From contig NC_015671.1 in NCBI RefSeq assembly GCF_000218545.1, positions 186,001-250,000 on the forward strand: DNA of 64,000 nt, read 5' to 3'. Positions within the stretch are counted from its first letter, which is position 1. The number at the start of each line of letters is the position of its first letter. Source of the stretch: Cellulomonas gilvus ATCC 13127 (GTDB taxonomy: Bacteria > Actinomycetota > Actinomycetes > Actinomycetales > Cellulomonadaceae). A program made the translations under genes and the position numbers. Under the pieces are notes generated by a model. The model was not told the origin of the DNA, did no database searches, and was given only the letters and a program-made list of their open reading frames with translations. Positions 6,961-17,728 of the stretch are shown piece after piece.

Positions 6961-7977
6961 ATGGAGCCGAGAGCAACGCCGCGCAAGCGGCCGACGATCC
7001 GCGACGTGGCGGCCGCAGCCGGGGTGTCACGCGGCACCGTGTCGCGCGTCATCAACGGCGGCCACTGGGTCTCCCCGGAGGCGCTCGCCGCCGTCGAGGA
7101 GGCGATCCGCACCACCGGCTACAAGGCCAACCAGCACGCGCGCAGCCTGGTGACCGGCCGGTCCAACTCGGTCGCGTTCCTGCTCACGGAGCCCCAGCAC
7201 CTGCTGTTCGAGGACCCCAACTTCTCCATCCTGCTGCGCTGCGCGGCCAACGAGCTGGCCGCGCGCGGCATGCCGCTGCTGCTCATGGTCGCGGGCACGC
7301 CCGCCGAGCAGGAGCAGATGCTCGGCTACGTCGGCGCGGGCCACGTGGACGGCGTGCTGCTCATCTCCTCGCACGCCGGCTCGCCCGTGCTGCGCGAGCT
7401 CGTGGCGCAGCAGATCCCGACCATCGCGTGCGGCATCCCGCTGGGCTTCGAGTCGCGCGTGGGCTGCGTGGCCGCGGACGACCTGGGGGGCGCGCGGGTC
7501 ATGACGCGGCACCTGATGGAGCGCGGACGCTCACGCATCGCGATGATCACCGGCCCCATGGACACACCGGGCGGGCGTCTGCGCCTCGAGGGCTATCGCC
7601 AGGAGCTCGGGGACGCGTACGACGAGTCGCTCGTGGTGCACGGCGACTACACGCGCGCGAGCGGCGGCCGGGCCATGGCCGAGCTGCTCGAGCGTCGGCC
7701 GGACCTGGACGCGGTGTTCGCCGCGAACGACCTGATGGCCGCGAGCGCCATGGTGGTGCTGGCGGACTCGGGCCGCACGGTGCCCGACGACGTGGCGGTG
7801 GGCGGCTTCGACGACGCGGGCGTGGCCGTCACGGTCAACCCGAACCTCACGACGATGCGCCAGCCGTTCGAGCGGATCAGCTCGGAGATGGTCCGCCTGC
7901 TGCTCGAGGTGGTCGACGGCCACCCGCCGGCCGCCGTGACGCTGCCGGCCTCGCTCGTCGTGCGCGAGAGCACCTGA
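6961..7977 (+). CDS. LacI-family transcriptional regulator
   Basis: A 338-residue sugar-responsive repressor. The N-terminal helix-turn-helix and hinge are clear (TIRDVAAAAGVSRGTVSRVINGG, then VEEAIRTTGYKANQHARSL). A periplasmic-binding-like ligand domain follows, with AVFAANDLMAASAMVVL and VAVGGFDDAGVAVTVNPNLTTMRQP. The effector is unknown. ATG 6961 is preferred over GTG 6919, which would place the candidate operator inside the coding region. It converges on pgm, with a shared terminator between them; whether it regulates any neighbour is not shown. Confidence 0.9.
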   Translation: MEPRATPRKRPTIRDVAAAAGVSRGTVSRVINGGHWVSPEALAAVEEAIRTTGYKANQHARSLVTGRSNSVAFLLTEPQHLLFEDPNFSILLRCAANELAARGMPLLLMVAGTPAEQEQMLGYVGAGHVDGVLLISSHAGSPVLRELVAQQIPTIACGIPLGFESRVGCVAADDLGGARVMTRHLMERGRSRIAMITGPMDTPGGRLRLEGYRQELGDAYDESLVVHGDYTRASGGRAMAELLERRPDLDAVFAANDLMAASAMVVLADSGRTVPDDVAVGGFDDAGVAVTVNPNLTTMRQPFERISSEMVRLLLEVVDGHPPAAVTLPASLVVREST

Positions 7978-8006
7978 GGCGACCCGCACGCCCGAGGGGG
8001 CGGCGG

Positions 8007-8041
8007 TCGTCGTGCGCGCCGCCGACGGGCGCGCACGACGA
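8007..8041. terminator. Bidirectional stem-loop between lacI and pgm
   Basis: A perfect 14-bp stem (TCGTCGTGCGCGCC and its complement) with a 7-base loop sits between the two convergent genes, 29 bp after the LacI stop and 8 bp after the pgm stop. There is no clear U-tract. Confidence 0.6.
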
Positions 8042-8049
8042 ACCGCGGA

Positions 8050-9732
<1,683 letters not shown>

Positions 9733-9827
9733 GCGCCGATCTTCCCCCGGTCACCCCGCCCGCGCACAGTCCCGGAGTCCCATCCGTGGCGTCGCCGCCG
9801 GGCTGCGGACGTGGGCAGCCGGGCCGG

Positions 9828-9833
9828 TAGGGT
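9828..9833 (+). promoter_or_regulatory. -10 element TAGGGT of the DUF5926 gene
   Basis: TAGGGT followed by eight bases and ATG 9842; no Shine-Dalgarno sequence. Confidence 0.4.
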
Positions 9834-9841
9834 GCTGCGCT

Positions 9842-10666
9842 ATGGCCAAGGGATCTGTGGACTTCGTGCTGCGACCGTTCGAGGGGCTCCCGGGCGAGCC
9901 CGACTGGGTCGCGCTCAAGGAGGTCGTGCCCGCCGCGACGGCGCCCGCGCGCACCACCGCGGAGCACGGCAGCAAGGACGTCCTGATCACCACCGTGCTG
10001 CCGCAGGCCTGGCCCGCGCTGCACCGCGCGGACGGCGTGATCCTGCTGGCGCTGCAGACCTCGACGCACTCGGGCGACGCGAGCCGGGACCTGGCCGCCG
10101 CGCTGCTCGAGGCGATCGAGGTCGAGCCCGGCACCGCGGTCGAGGTGATCGGCCTGCCCGAGGCGGGCCCGCGCCTGCAGGACGTGCTGGACCTGAGCGT
10201 CCCGTTCGAGGTCACGGTGCACGACTCGTTCGCGTACTGGCTGGCCCCCGACGTCGAGCGCACGAGCGACCTCGAGGCCGCGATCCAGGACGCCGACGAG
10301 GGCATCATCGACACGGTCAAGATCCCCGGTGTCGAGGCGGCGTACTGGTGCCGCATGGGCGCCAAGGAGTTCCTGCGATGGGCGCAGCCGCACGACGAGC
10401 AGGTGGTGCTGGACGGCCTCGCCCGCCTGCACGCCCGGCGCGAGTCGGGCTTCGCCGGCGGCAAGTTCATCGGCTACTTCCGCTCGAGCGGTCTCGTCGT
10501 GCCCGTGTGGGAGCTCGCGCGCGGCACCGAGGCCGACGAGCTGGACGGCGCGATCGCGCAGTTCGCGCCGCGGTTCGAGGCCGCGCTGGCCAGCACCGAG
10601 CCGCTCGACGCGAACGAGCGCCGCGCCCGCGCGGGCCTGGTGGCCCGCCAGGTCACGCTGCGCTGA
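9842..10666 (+). CDS. DUF5926 family protein
   Basis: A 274-residue soluble protein with the features of the actinobacterial DUF5926 family: FVLRPFEGLPGEPDWVALKEVVPAATAPARTTAEHG at the start and PQAWPALHRADGVILLALQT soon after. No catalytic motif, signal peptide or membrane segment is visible, and the function is unknown. The frame extends upstream to 9689, but ATG 9842 has both the family's usual N-terminus and the TAGGGT element in front of it. Divergent from pgm; the methyltransferase gene follows 73 bp downstream on the same strand. Confidence 0.85.
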   Translation: MAKGSVDFVLRPFEGLPGEPDWVALKEVVPAATAPARTTAEHGSKDVLITTVLPQAWPALHRADGVILLALQTSTHSGDASRDLAAALLEAIEVEPGTAVEVIGLPEAGPRLQDVLDLSVPFEVTVHDSFAYWLAPDVERTSDLEAAIQDADEGIIDTVKIPGVEAAYWCRMGAKEFLRWAQPHDEQVVLDGLARLHARRESGFAGGKFIGYFRSSGLVVPVWELARGTEADELDGAIAQFAPRFEAALASTEPLDANERRARAGLVARQVTLR

Positions 10667-10739
10667 CGTCGCGGCTCACGTCGTCGGCCGCCCGCGCGTC
10701 TGCCTCATGAGGGGGCACGCCGGCGGGGAGGGGACGGGC

Positions 10740-11315
10740 ATGACGCAGGACGCGGTCACGACGGGACGCGTGCACACGTGCGTCGCGACGCCGCTCGGTG
10801 AGGTGGTGGTCGCGGCGCTCGACGGTGCCGTCACGCACGTGCGCCTGCCGTTCCGCGCAGCCGGCCTCGCGCCGGTGCCCCCGTCCGTGCCCGCGGCGTC
10901 CGTCGAGCCGGTGGGCCTGGGCGAGCGCGTGGTGCCCGCGGACGAACCCGTGCTCGCAGCCGCGGCCGACCAGCTCACGGCGTACTTCGCGGGGCGGCTG
11001 CGCGCGTTCGACCTGCCGCTGCGGCTGACGGGCACCGCGTTCCAGCTCCGGGTGTGGCAGGGGCTGCGCGCGATCCCGTACGGCACCACGACCACGTACG
11101 GCGCGCTCGCGGCGGACCTGGGCCTGGACCCGCGGACCACGTCCCGTGCGGTCGGCGCGGCCAACGGCGCCAACCGCGTCGCGATCGTCGTGCCGTGCCA
11201 CCGCATGGTCGGCGCCGACGGGACGCTGACGGGCTTCGCGGCGGGCGTCGGCACCAAACGTGCGCTGCTGGACCTGGAGCGCGGCACCGCCGGCCCCGAC
11301 GACGCGCTGTTCTGA
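10740..11315 (+). CDS. ogt: Methylated-DNA-[protein]-cysteine S-methyltransferase
   Basis: A 191-residue suicide DNA-repair protein that transfers the methyl group from O6-methylguanine to its own cysteine. The active-site motif VVPCHRMVG is at about residue 153, preceded by the DNA-binding segment IPYGTTTTYGALAADLG and the arginine-finger region SRAVGAANGANRVAI. An N-terminal Ogt-like domain is present. ATG 10740 has a strong GGGGAGGGG ribosome binding site; an in-frame ATG at 10707 is less well placed. The protein has the single-domain Ogt layout without an Ada regulatory domain. Confidence 0.92.
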   Translation: MTQDAVTTGRVHTCVATPLGEVVVAALDGAVTHVRLPFRAAGLAPVPPSVPAASVEPVGLGERVVPADEPVLAAAADQLTAYFAGRLRAFDLPLRLTGTAFQLRVWQGLRAIPYGTTTTYGALAADLGLDPRTTSRAVGAANGANRVAIVVPCHRMVGADGTLTGFAAGVGTKRALLDLERGTAGPDDALF

Positions 11316-11396
11316 CCCGCCGACCCGCGTGCCGCCGGATGGGGGACCGCGCGCGCGTGCTGTGCGCGGTGGCAGGGCGAGGGCGCGCGGCGTCGA

Positions 11397-11402
11397 TAGG
11401 CT
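11397..11402 (+). promoter_or_regulatory. -10 element TAGGCT, leaderless start of the glycosyltransferase
   Basis: TAGGCT plus six bases, then the GTG start at 11409; no ribosome binding site. Confidence 0.5.
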
Positions 11403-11408
11403 GGGACC

Positions 11409-12272
11409 GTGACCCCTCGCCCCTCGTCCGACCCCTCCACGGAGGGGGAGCCCGACCCGCGCACGCCCTCCGGCGACGAGCCCGGCAGGAGCCACTCCCG
11501 CAGCGGCACCACGCCGCGCGTGCGCCAGCGGGTCGCGGTGATCATCCCCGCCAAGGACGAGGCCCGGCGCATCGCGGCGACGGTCCGGGCGGCCAAGGCG
11601 ATCCCGCACGTGGACCTGGTGCTGGTGGTCGACGACGGCTCCGAGGACAACACGCAGCACGTCGCGCGTGAGGCGGGCGCGGTCGTGGTGCGGCACTCGC
11701 ACAACCGCGGCAAGGCCGCCGCGATGGAGACCGGTGCCGCGGTCGTCGCGATGCGTGACGCGCCCGACCGGGCGCCGCGCATCCTGCTGTTCATCGACGG
11801 CGACCTGGCCGAGACCGCGGTCAACACCGCGCCGCTGGTCCCGCCGGTGCTCGAGGGCCACACCGACCTGGCGATCGCCCTGCTCCCGCCGCAGCCGGGT
11901 GCGGGTGGCCGCGGCATCGTCGTGGGTGCCGCGCGTCGTGCGATCGCGGCGATGACGGGGTGGACCCCCACGCAGCCGCTGTCCGGCATGCGCTGCCTGA
12001 CGCGCGAGGCGTTCGAGGCGGCCACGCCGCTGGCCCGCGGCTGGGGCGTCGAGACCGGCATGACGATCGACCTGCTGCGCCAGGGCTTCCGTGTGGTCGA
12101 GGTGCCGTGCGAGCTGCGGCACCGCCCGTCGGGCTCGGACCTGCGCGGTCAGCTGCACCGCGCCGCGCAGTACCGCGACGTCCAGCTCGCGGTGAGTGCG
12201 CGGCGTGTGCGCGCCGCGGCGGGTTCCGTGAAGAGCACGGTGAGCCCTCCGCGTCCGCCGACGCACCGCTGA
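11409..12272 (+). CDS. GT2-family glycosyltransferase (GT-A fold)
   Basis: A 287-residue cytoplasmic glycosyltransferase. A hydrophilic, probably disordered first 35 residues precede the GT-A core: VAVIIPAKDEARRI (nucleotide-sugar binding start), LVLVVDDGSEDNT, the DxD-like metal site LLFIDGDLAET, and PLSGMRCLTREAFE with GWGVETGMTIDLLRQG, typical of GT2 enzymes acting on lipid-linked or surface polymers. It has no membrane segment of its own. The giant membrane protein starts 20 bp downstream, suggesting a shared role in envelope polymer assembly; that is inferred only from position. Confidence 0.85.
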   Translation: MTPRPSSDPSTEGEPDPRTPSGDEPGRSHSRSGTTPRVRQRVAVIIPAKDEARRIAATVRAAKAIPHVDLVLVVDDGSEDNTQHVAREAGAVVVRHSHNRGKAAAMETGAAVVAMRDAPDRAPRILLFIDGDLAETAVNTAPLVPPVLEGHTDLAIALLPPQPGAGGRGIVVGAARRAIAAMTGWTPTQPLSGMRCLTREAFEAATPLARGWGVETGMTIDLLRQGFRVVEVPCELRHRPSGSDLRGQLHRAAQYRDVQLAVSARRVRAAAGSVKSTVSPPRPPTHR

Positions 12273-12280
12273 CCAGCACC

Positions 12281-12286
12281 TACCCT
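12281..12286 (+). promoter_or_regulatory. -10 element TACCCT before the duplicated membrane protein
   Basis: TACCCT plus six bases (GGACGG), then ATG 12293. GGACGG is a weak ribosome binding site match, so either a leaderless start or read-through from the glycosyltransferase gene is possible. Confidence 0.35.
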
Positions 12287-12292
12287 GGACGG

Positions 12293-15200
12293 ATGCCCCT
12301 GCAGCCGCCCGCCACCCGTCCCGGGCGCGCCCGTCGCGCCCTGCGGGCGTGCCTGACGGGCGTGATCGCGTCGTTCGTCGCGGGCACGGGCCTGGTGGCC
12401 GGGGCCGGGGCGGCGCACGCCGACGAGGGCGAGCTGCGCGACGTCGTCGTCATCGGCGTCGGCGGCATGCACTGGTCGGACGTGGACCGGGTGGGCACGC
12501 CCACGCTGTGGCGCATGGTCGGCGAGGGCGCGGTCGGGTCGATCTCGGTGCACACGTCCTCGGCCCAGATGTGCCGCCTGGGCGCGTGGGAGACGGTGTC
12601 CGCGGGGCGGCGCGTGCCCCCCGTCCCGACGCGCGAGCAGCAGGATCCCGACGACGCCGCGACGCCGGGCTCGGACGCGGGCGACGGCACCGACGGCGGG
12701 ACGGGCGACGGGTCCGACGACGCGTTCGACGACTGCCGCCCGCTGCCGGGCGTGTCCGCCGCGACCGATGCCGTGGGGCCCGCGACCGTGCGCGGCTGGT
12801 CCGACCTCGCGGTGCCGTCGGACGACGAGCCCGCGGGCAGCTACGGGCGGCCCGGGACGGTCGGCGCGCTCCTCGAGGAGACCGGCCGGTGCACCACCGC
12901 GATCGGCCCGGGCGCCGCGATCGCGCTCGCGGACGCCAGGGGCAAGGTCGAGCGGTACGCGCCGACGCTCGGCGCGGTCGGCGACGACGAGCTGCGCGCA
13001 TGCCCCGTGACCGTGGTCGACGCGGGCGACCTGCCCGCGGACCGCACGGACCGCCGCGACGCGCTCGGCCTGCTCGACGACGAGCTGCGGCGCGTGCTGG
13101 CGGCGGTCGAGGACGGCACGGACGTCGTCGTCGCGGGGATCTCTGACGGGCCCGCGGGTGAGAGCGGGCTGCAGGCCATCGCGTCCTGGCGTGCGGGCGG
13201 CGGCACGATCGGGTGGCTCACGTCGTCCTCGACGCGGCGCACCGGGATCGTCACGCTCACGGACCTGTCGGCCACGCTGGTCGCCGCGGTCGGCGGGCCG
13301 TCCGCCGACCTGGACGGCGCGCCGCTCGAGGTCGGCCCGGAGCGGCGCATGAGCACCGATCGGACCGTCGAGAACCGCCGGTACCTGACCGAGATGACCA
13401 CGATCACGCCGCACCTGCTGCCGCTGCTGCTCGCGGTCGTCGGCGTCGTCGTCGGGCTCGTGCTCGTCGCGCTCCTGGTGCTGAGGCGCCGGCACGCGCG
13501 CCCGCCGCCCGCGCTGCGGCGGGTGACGGTCGCGGTGCTCCTGGTCGGGGCGTGCACGCCCGTCGGCGCCCAGCTCGCCGCGCTGTCGCGGTGGTGGGGC
13601 GCACCCGCACCCATGTTCGCGGCCGCGGCGTGGTGGGCGGTCGCGACGACCGCCGTGGCGCTCGCGGCGTGGGGCCTGTCGCGTCGGATGCCCGCGGGTC
13701 CGTGGCGCCTCGCGATCCCGACCGCGGCCCTGACGTGGCTGGTCGTCACCGTCGACGGGCTGACCGGCACCGTGCTGCAGCAGGGCTCGATCCTCGGCGT
13801 CACCCCCACGCTCGGCGCGCGCTACTACGGCTTCGGCAACACCACGTTCGGCGTGTACGCGGCCGCGAGCCTGGTGCTCGCGGCCGGCGTCGCGGCGCTG
13901 GCCCGTGCGGCCGGACGACGCGGGCTCGCGCTCGCGGCCGTCGTCGTGGTCGGCGTGGTCACGGTCGTGGTCGACGGGTGGCCCGCGTTCGGCGCCGACT
14001 TCGGCGGCGTCCTGGCGCTCGTCCCCGCGTTCGCCGTGCTGCTGCTCGGCGCGGTCGGGGGCCCCGTCAACGCGCGGCGGGCCGTGCTGTTCGGCGGCGT
14101 CGCGGTGCTCGTCGTCGCGGTCGTCTCGGTGGTCGACTGGGCGCGGCCGGGGCGCAGCAGCCACCTGGGCCTGTTCGTGCAGCGTGTGCTCGACGGCGAG
14201 GCGTTCGCGGTGGTGCTCGGCAAGGCCGCGGGTGCGTGGGCCACCGTCGCGCAGCCGCTCGGCGCGACCGCCGCCGTGGTGTGCCTCGCGGTGTGCGTGC
14301 TGCTCGTCGGCCCGCAGCGGTGGCGGCCCGCGGTGCTGCGGCGCGTGACGGCGGCGTGGCCCGGCCTCGACCGGCTGCTGCAGGCCGTGGCCGTGGCCGC
14401 ACTGGTGGGTTCGCTGCTCAACGACTCGGGCGTCGTGGTCGCCACCGCGGTGCTGGGCGTGGCCGGAGCCGTGCTGCTGGCCTCGCTCACCGCGGACCGC
14501 TGGGCCGCGCTGCCCGACGACCCCGCACCCGTGCGGTCCCCGCTGCGGCACATGCCCGCGGTCGTCGCGACGACCGGTGGCGGCCTGCTCGCGGCCCTGC
14601 TGCTGGTCACCGTCGTCGTCCCGCTCTCGGCCGCGGTGCCGGGTGCGGTCACCGCGGGCCGGGGCACGCCCGCGGTGCCGCAGGACGCACCCGTCGTGGT
14701 CGTCGGGACGTCGGGCGTGGACTGGTCGAAGGTGGACCGGACCGCGACGCCCACGCTGTGGGGTCTGCTGCGGGACGGCGCACCGGCCGGCGGCGTCACG
14801 CCCGGCGCGACCGGCCGCAGCGCGTGGTGCTCGTCCGGCGGCTGGCTCGCGCTCTCGTCGGGCCGTGCGGCGCTCGCCGGGTCCGCGCAGGACGGTGCGT
14901 GGCGCTGCGCGTCGTGGTGGGTACAGACCACCGCCGACGGCGGCGCGACCGTGCCCGGCTGGGCCGACCTGGTGGCGCTGCAGTCCGCGTCGGAGTTCCG
15001 CCCGCGCCTGGGCGCGCTGGGTGAGGGCCTGGCCGCGAGCGGGGGGTGCAGCACCGCGGTGGGTCCGCGCGCCGCGCTCGCGCTCGCGCTGCCGGACGGC
15101 ACGGTCCCGCGCTACCGCACGTTCGCCGACATGGTGGCCGACGCCCCGGACGCGTTCTCCTGCCCGACGACGGTCGTGGACGCGGGTTCCGCGACGCCGC

Positions 15201-16771
15201 CCGCGCTCGCCAAGGACGTGGCGGGTGACCAGGCCGGGCTCGACGCGCTGCGCGCCGTGGACGCGAACGTGGCCCGCGTGCTGCGCGCGGCCCCGGCGGA
15301 CGCGACCGTCCTGGTCGTGGACACGGGCATCGCGGGCCGGGGCCGCCCCGTGCTGGGCGTCGGCATCGGCGACACCGCGACCCGGTCGGGCTTCCTCACG
15401 ACGCCCGCCACGCGCTGGGTCGGCGTGATCCGCCTGCTGGACCTGCCGCTCACGCTGCTCACGCACGCGGGTGCGGTGGCCGGCGACGACTTCGCGGGAT
15501 CACCCGCTCAGATCGGCGCCGAGCGGCCGTCGGAGGTCGCGACGACCGTGCAGCAGCTCGAGGACCTCACCGCACGCGACCAGGCGCTGCGCGGGACGTC
15601 GACGCCCGTCACCACGCCGCCGCTCCTGCTGGCGCTGCTGGTGCTCGCGCTCGCGGCGCTGCTCGGGCCGCGCCTGGTGCGCGCACGGCCGGCGCTCGCC
15701 GAACGCCTGCGCCGTGCGGCCGACGTGGTGCTGCTGGTGCTCGCGACGCTGCCGGTCGCGTCGTTCCTCATCACCACGACCGCGTGGTGGCGCGCGGCCG
15801 ATCCCGACACCGCGCTGTGGGTCGCGCTGGGCGGCTGGGCCGCGGTGATCGCCGCATGCGTCGCGCTGCTGCCGCGGCGCCCCGTGCTCGCGGGCCCGGG
15901 CGTGCTCGCCGCCCTGACGTTCGGCGTGCTGACCCTGGACGCGCTGCTGGGCACGCCGCTGCACCGCGGCTCGCCGCAGGGACCCGCCGTGACGCTCGGC
16001 GGTCGCTTCTACGGCTTCGGCAACCCCACGTACTCGGTGTACGTGGTCGCGGCGCTCGTGACCGCGGCCGTGCTCGGGGGTGCCCTCGTGCGGCGCGGCC
16101 GGCGGCTGCTCGGCACGTGCGCCGCGGCCGCGGTGTGCGGCATCGCGCTCGTCGTCGACCTGTGGCCCGGGCTCGGGGCGGACGTCGGGGGCGGGCTGGT
16201 CCTGGTGCCCGCGAGCCTCGTCGTCGTCCTGGGCGTCGCGGGCGTGCGCGTCACATGGCTGCGGCTGCTCGTCGCGGGCGCGGCGGGCGTGCTGCTCGTC
16301 GGTGGGATCGCCGTGCTCGACTGGCTGCGACCCGCCGCGGACCGTACGCACCTGGGCGTGTTCGTGCAACGCATCGCTGACGGATCCGCGTGGGAGACCG
16401 TCGCGCGCAAGCTCGGGTACGCCACCGCGACCGTCACCACGGGATGGCTGCCGGTCCTCACGCTCGCGGTCCTCGTGCTCGTGGCGCTCGCCCTGTGGCC
16501 GGTCGCACGCGTGCGGGTGCCGGGCTGGCCGACGGTCGAGCGCGCCTGGCCCCTGGCCCGGCCGGTGGTGGTCGCGCTGCTCATCGCGGGCGTGGCCGGC
16601 GGGCTCGTCAACGACTACGGCGTGCGCATCGCCACGGTCATGCTCGTCACGGCACTTCCGCTGTTCGGCATGATCGGCCTGCGTGCCGCGACGCCCACCG
16701 GGCCCGACCTCACGGCGGGGCGTGACGACTACCCTGCGAGCACGTCGCCCGACGCCACGCACGCCCCGTAG
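12293..16771 (+). CDS. Large membrane protein with two tandem phosphatase-like plus multi-TM modules
   Basis: A 1492-residue protein built from two homologous modules. A signal-like segment (about residues 15-40) precedes module 1 (about 44-790); module 2 spans about 799-1480. Each module has an extracellular domain opening with VVVIGVGGMHWSDVDR or VVVVGTSGVDWSKVDR, then PTLW, GWxDL, a CxTAxGPxAAxAL block and C-P-T/V-VVDAG, resembling the alkaline phosphatase superfamily. About nine or ten membrane segments follow with matched motifs: RYYGFGN/RFYGFGN, VVDGWPAFGADFGG/VVDLWPGLGADVGG, HLGLFVQRVLDG/HLGVFVQRIADG and LLNDSGV/LVNDYGV. The catalytic residues of true phosphatases are not obvious. The function is unknown; an envelope polymer role is suggested by the adjacent glycosyltransferase. 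The frame is continuous, so this is one polypeptide. Confidence 0.75.
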   Translation: MPLQPPATRPGRARRALRACLTGVIASFVAGTGLVAGAGAAHADEGELRDVVVIGVGGMHWSDVDRVGTPTLWRMVGEGAVGSISVHTSSAQMCRLGAWETVSAGRRVPPVPTREQQDPDDAATPGSDAGDGTDGGTGDGSDDAFDDCRPLPGVSAATDAVGPATVRGWSDLAVPSDDEPAGSYGRPGTVGALLEETGRCTTAIGPGAAIALADARGKVERYAPTLGAVGDDELRACPVTVVDAGDLPADRTDRRDALGLLDDELRRVLAAVEDGTDVVVAGISDGPAGESGLQAIASWRAGGGTIGWLTSSSTRRTGIVTLTDLSATLVAAVGGPSADLDGAPLEVGPERRMSTDRTVENRRYLTEMTTITPHLLPLLLAVVGVVVGLVLVALLVLRRRHARPPPALRRVTVAVLLVGACTPVGAQLAALSRWWGAPAPMFAAAAWWAVATTAVALAAWGLSRRMPAGPWRLAIPTAALTWLVVTVDGLTGTVLQQGSILGVTPTLGARYYGFGNTTFGVYAAASLVLAAGVAALARAAGRRGLALAAVVVVGVVTVVVDGWPAFGADFGGVLALVPAFAVLLLGAVGGPVNARRAVLFGGVAVLVVAVVSVVDWARPGRSSHLGLFVQRVLDGEAFAVVLGKAAGAWATVAQPLGATAAVVCLAVCVLLVGPQRWRPAVLRRVTAAWPGLDRLLQAVAVAALVGSLLNDSGVVVATAVLGVAGAVLLASLTADRWAALPDDPAPVRSPLRHMPAVVATTGGGLLAALLLVTVVVPLSAAVPGAVTAGRGTPAVPQDAPVVVVGTSGVDWSKVDRTATPTLWGLLRDGAPAGGVTPGATGRSAWCSSGGWLALSSGRAALAGSAQDGAWRCASWWVQTTADGGATVPGWADLVALQSASEFRPRLGALGEGLAASGGCSTAVGPRAALALALPDGTVPRYRTFADMVADAPDAFSCPTTVVDAGSATPPALAKDVAGDQAGLDALRAVDANVARVLRAAPADATVLVVDTGIAGRGRPVLGVGIGDTATRSGFLTTPATRWVGVIRLLDLPLTLLTHAGAVAGDDFAGSPAQIGAERPSEVATTVQQLEDLTARDQALRGTSTPVTTPPLLLALLVLALAALLGPRLVRARPALAERLRRAADVVLLVLATLPVASFLITTTAWWRAADPDTALWVALGGWAAVIAACVALLPRRPVLAGPGVLAALTFGVLTLDALLGTPLHRGSPQGPAVTLGGRFYGFGNPTYSVYVVAALVTAAVLGGALVRRGRRLLGTCAAAAVCGIALVVDLWPGLGADVGGGLVLVPASLVVVLGVAGVRVTWLRLLVAGAAGVLLVGGIAVLDWLRPAADRTHLGVFVQRIADGSAWETVARKLGYATATVTTGWLPVLTLAVLVLVALALWPVARVRVPGWPTVERAWPLARPVVVALLIAGVAGGLVNDYGVRIATVMLVTALPLFGMIGLRAATPTGPDLTAGRDDYPASTSPDATHAP

Positions 16772-16782
16772 AAGGACGGTCC

Positions 16783-17724
16783 ATGCGCTACGCCTACCTC
16801 GGCCCCGCCGGCACGTTCACCGAGGCCGCGCTGCGCCAGGTCGCCTCCCCGCAGGACGCCGAGTACCTCCCGCAGGTCGACGTCGCGTCCGCGATCGACG
16901 CCGTGCGGGAGGGTGCGGCGGACTTCGCGGTGGTCGCGATCGAGAGCACGGTCGAGGGCGGCGTGACCGCGACGCTGGACGCGCTCGCGACCGGCACGCC
17001 GCTCGTCGTGGTGCGGGAGGTGCTCGTCCCGGTGCAGTTCGCGCTCGCGGCCCCGCACGGCACCGCGCTCGCGGACGTCCGCCGGATCTCGGCGCACCCG
17101 CACGCGTGGGTGCAGTGCCGTCGCTGGCTGGCCCACCACCTGCCCGGCGTGGTGCACGTGCCCGCGACGTCGAACACCGCACCCGCCGCGCTCATCGCGC
17201 AGGCCGGCGAGCGCAGCGCAGAGCTCGGCTTCGACGCCGCGCTGGTCCCGCCGCCCGCGGTCGAGACGTACGGCCTGCACGCGCTGGCCCGGGACGTCGC
17301 GGACAACCCCTCGGCGGTCACGCGGTTCGTCGTCGTCGGTCACCCCGGGGACGTGCCCGCACCCACCGGCGCGGACAAGACGACGCTCGTCGTCCACCTG
17401 CCCGACAACGAGGCCGGTGCGCTGCTGGAGATGCTCGAGCAGTTCGCGGCGCGCGGCGTGAACCTCTCCCGGATCGAGTCGCGCCCCATCGGGGACGCGC
17501 TCGGCCGGTACTCGTTCTCGATCGACGCGGAGGGGCACGTCGCCGACGAGCGCGTCGCCGAGGCGCTCATGGGCCTGCACCGGCGCTGCCCGCTGGTCCG
17601 GTTCCTGGGCTCCTACCCGCGTGCGGACGCGCTCGAGCCCACGGTGCACGTCGGCACCGCGGACACCGACTTCGTCGCCGCGCGCGCGTGGGTCGCCGAC
17701 GTGCGGGCCGGCCGCACCACCTGA
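16783..17724 (+). CDS. pheA: Prephenate dehydratase
   Basis: A 313-residue enzyme converting prephenate to phenylpyruvate in phenylalanine synthesis. The dehydratase domain starts YLGPAGTFTEAAL and includes AIESTVEGGVTATLDAL and the catalytic Thr-Arg-Phe in AVTRFVVVG. The C-terminal ACT domain, with KTTLVVHLPDNEAGALLEML and the LSRIESRP phenylalanine-binding motif, gives feedback inhibition. It is a monofunctional, no-chorismate-mutase form as usual in actinobacteria. GAAGGACGG is the ribosome binding site. It follows the giant membrane protein by 11 bp and may be cotranscribed with it. Confidence 0.96.
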   Translation: MRYAYLGPAGTFTEAALRQVASPQDAEYLPQVDVASAIDAVREGAADFAVVAIESTVEGGVTATLDALATGTPLVVVREVLVPVQFALAAPHGTALADVRRISAHPHAWVQCRRWLAHHLPGVVHVPATSNTAPAALIAQAGERSAELGFDAALVPPPAVETYGLHALARDVADNPSAVTRFVVVGHPGDVPAPTGADKTTLVVHLPDNEAGALLEMLEQFAARGVNLSRIESRPIGDALGRYSFSIDAEGHVADERVAEALMGLHRRCPLVRFLGSYPRADALEPTVHVGTADTDFVAARAWVADVRAGRTT

Positions 17725-17728
17725 GCGG

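Noticed and set aside
12149-15466. 1105-codon minus-strand frame opposite the duplicated membrane protein
   Set aside because: Composition is Arg/Gly/His-rich without motifs; the plus-strand frame has two matched modules.
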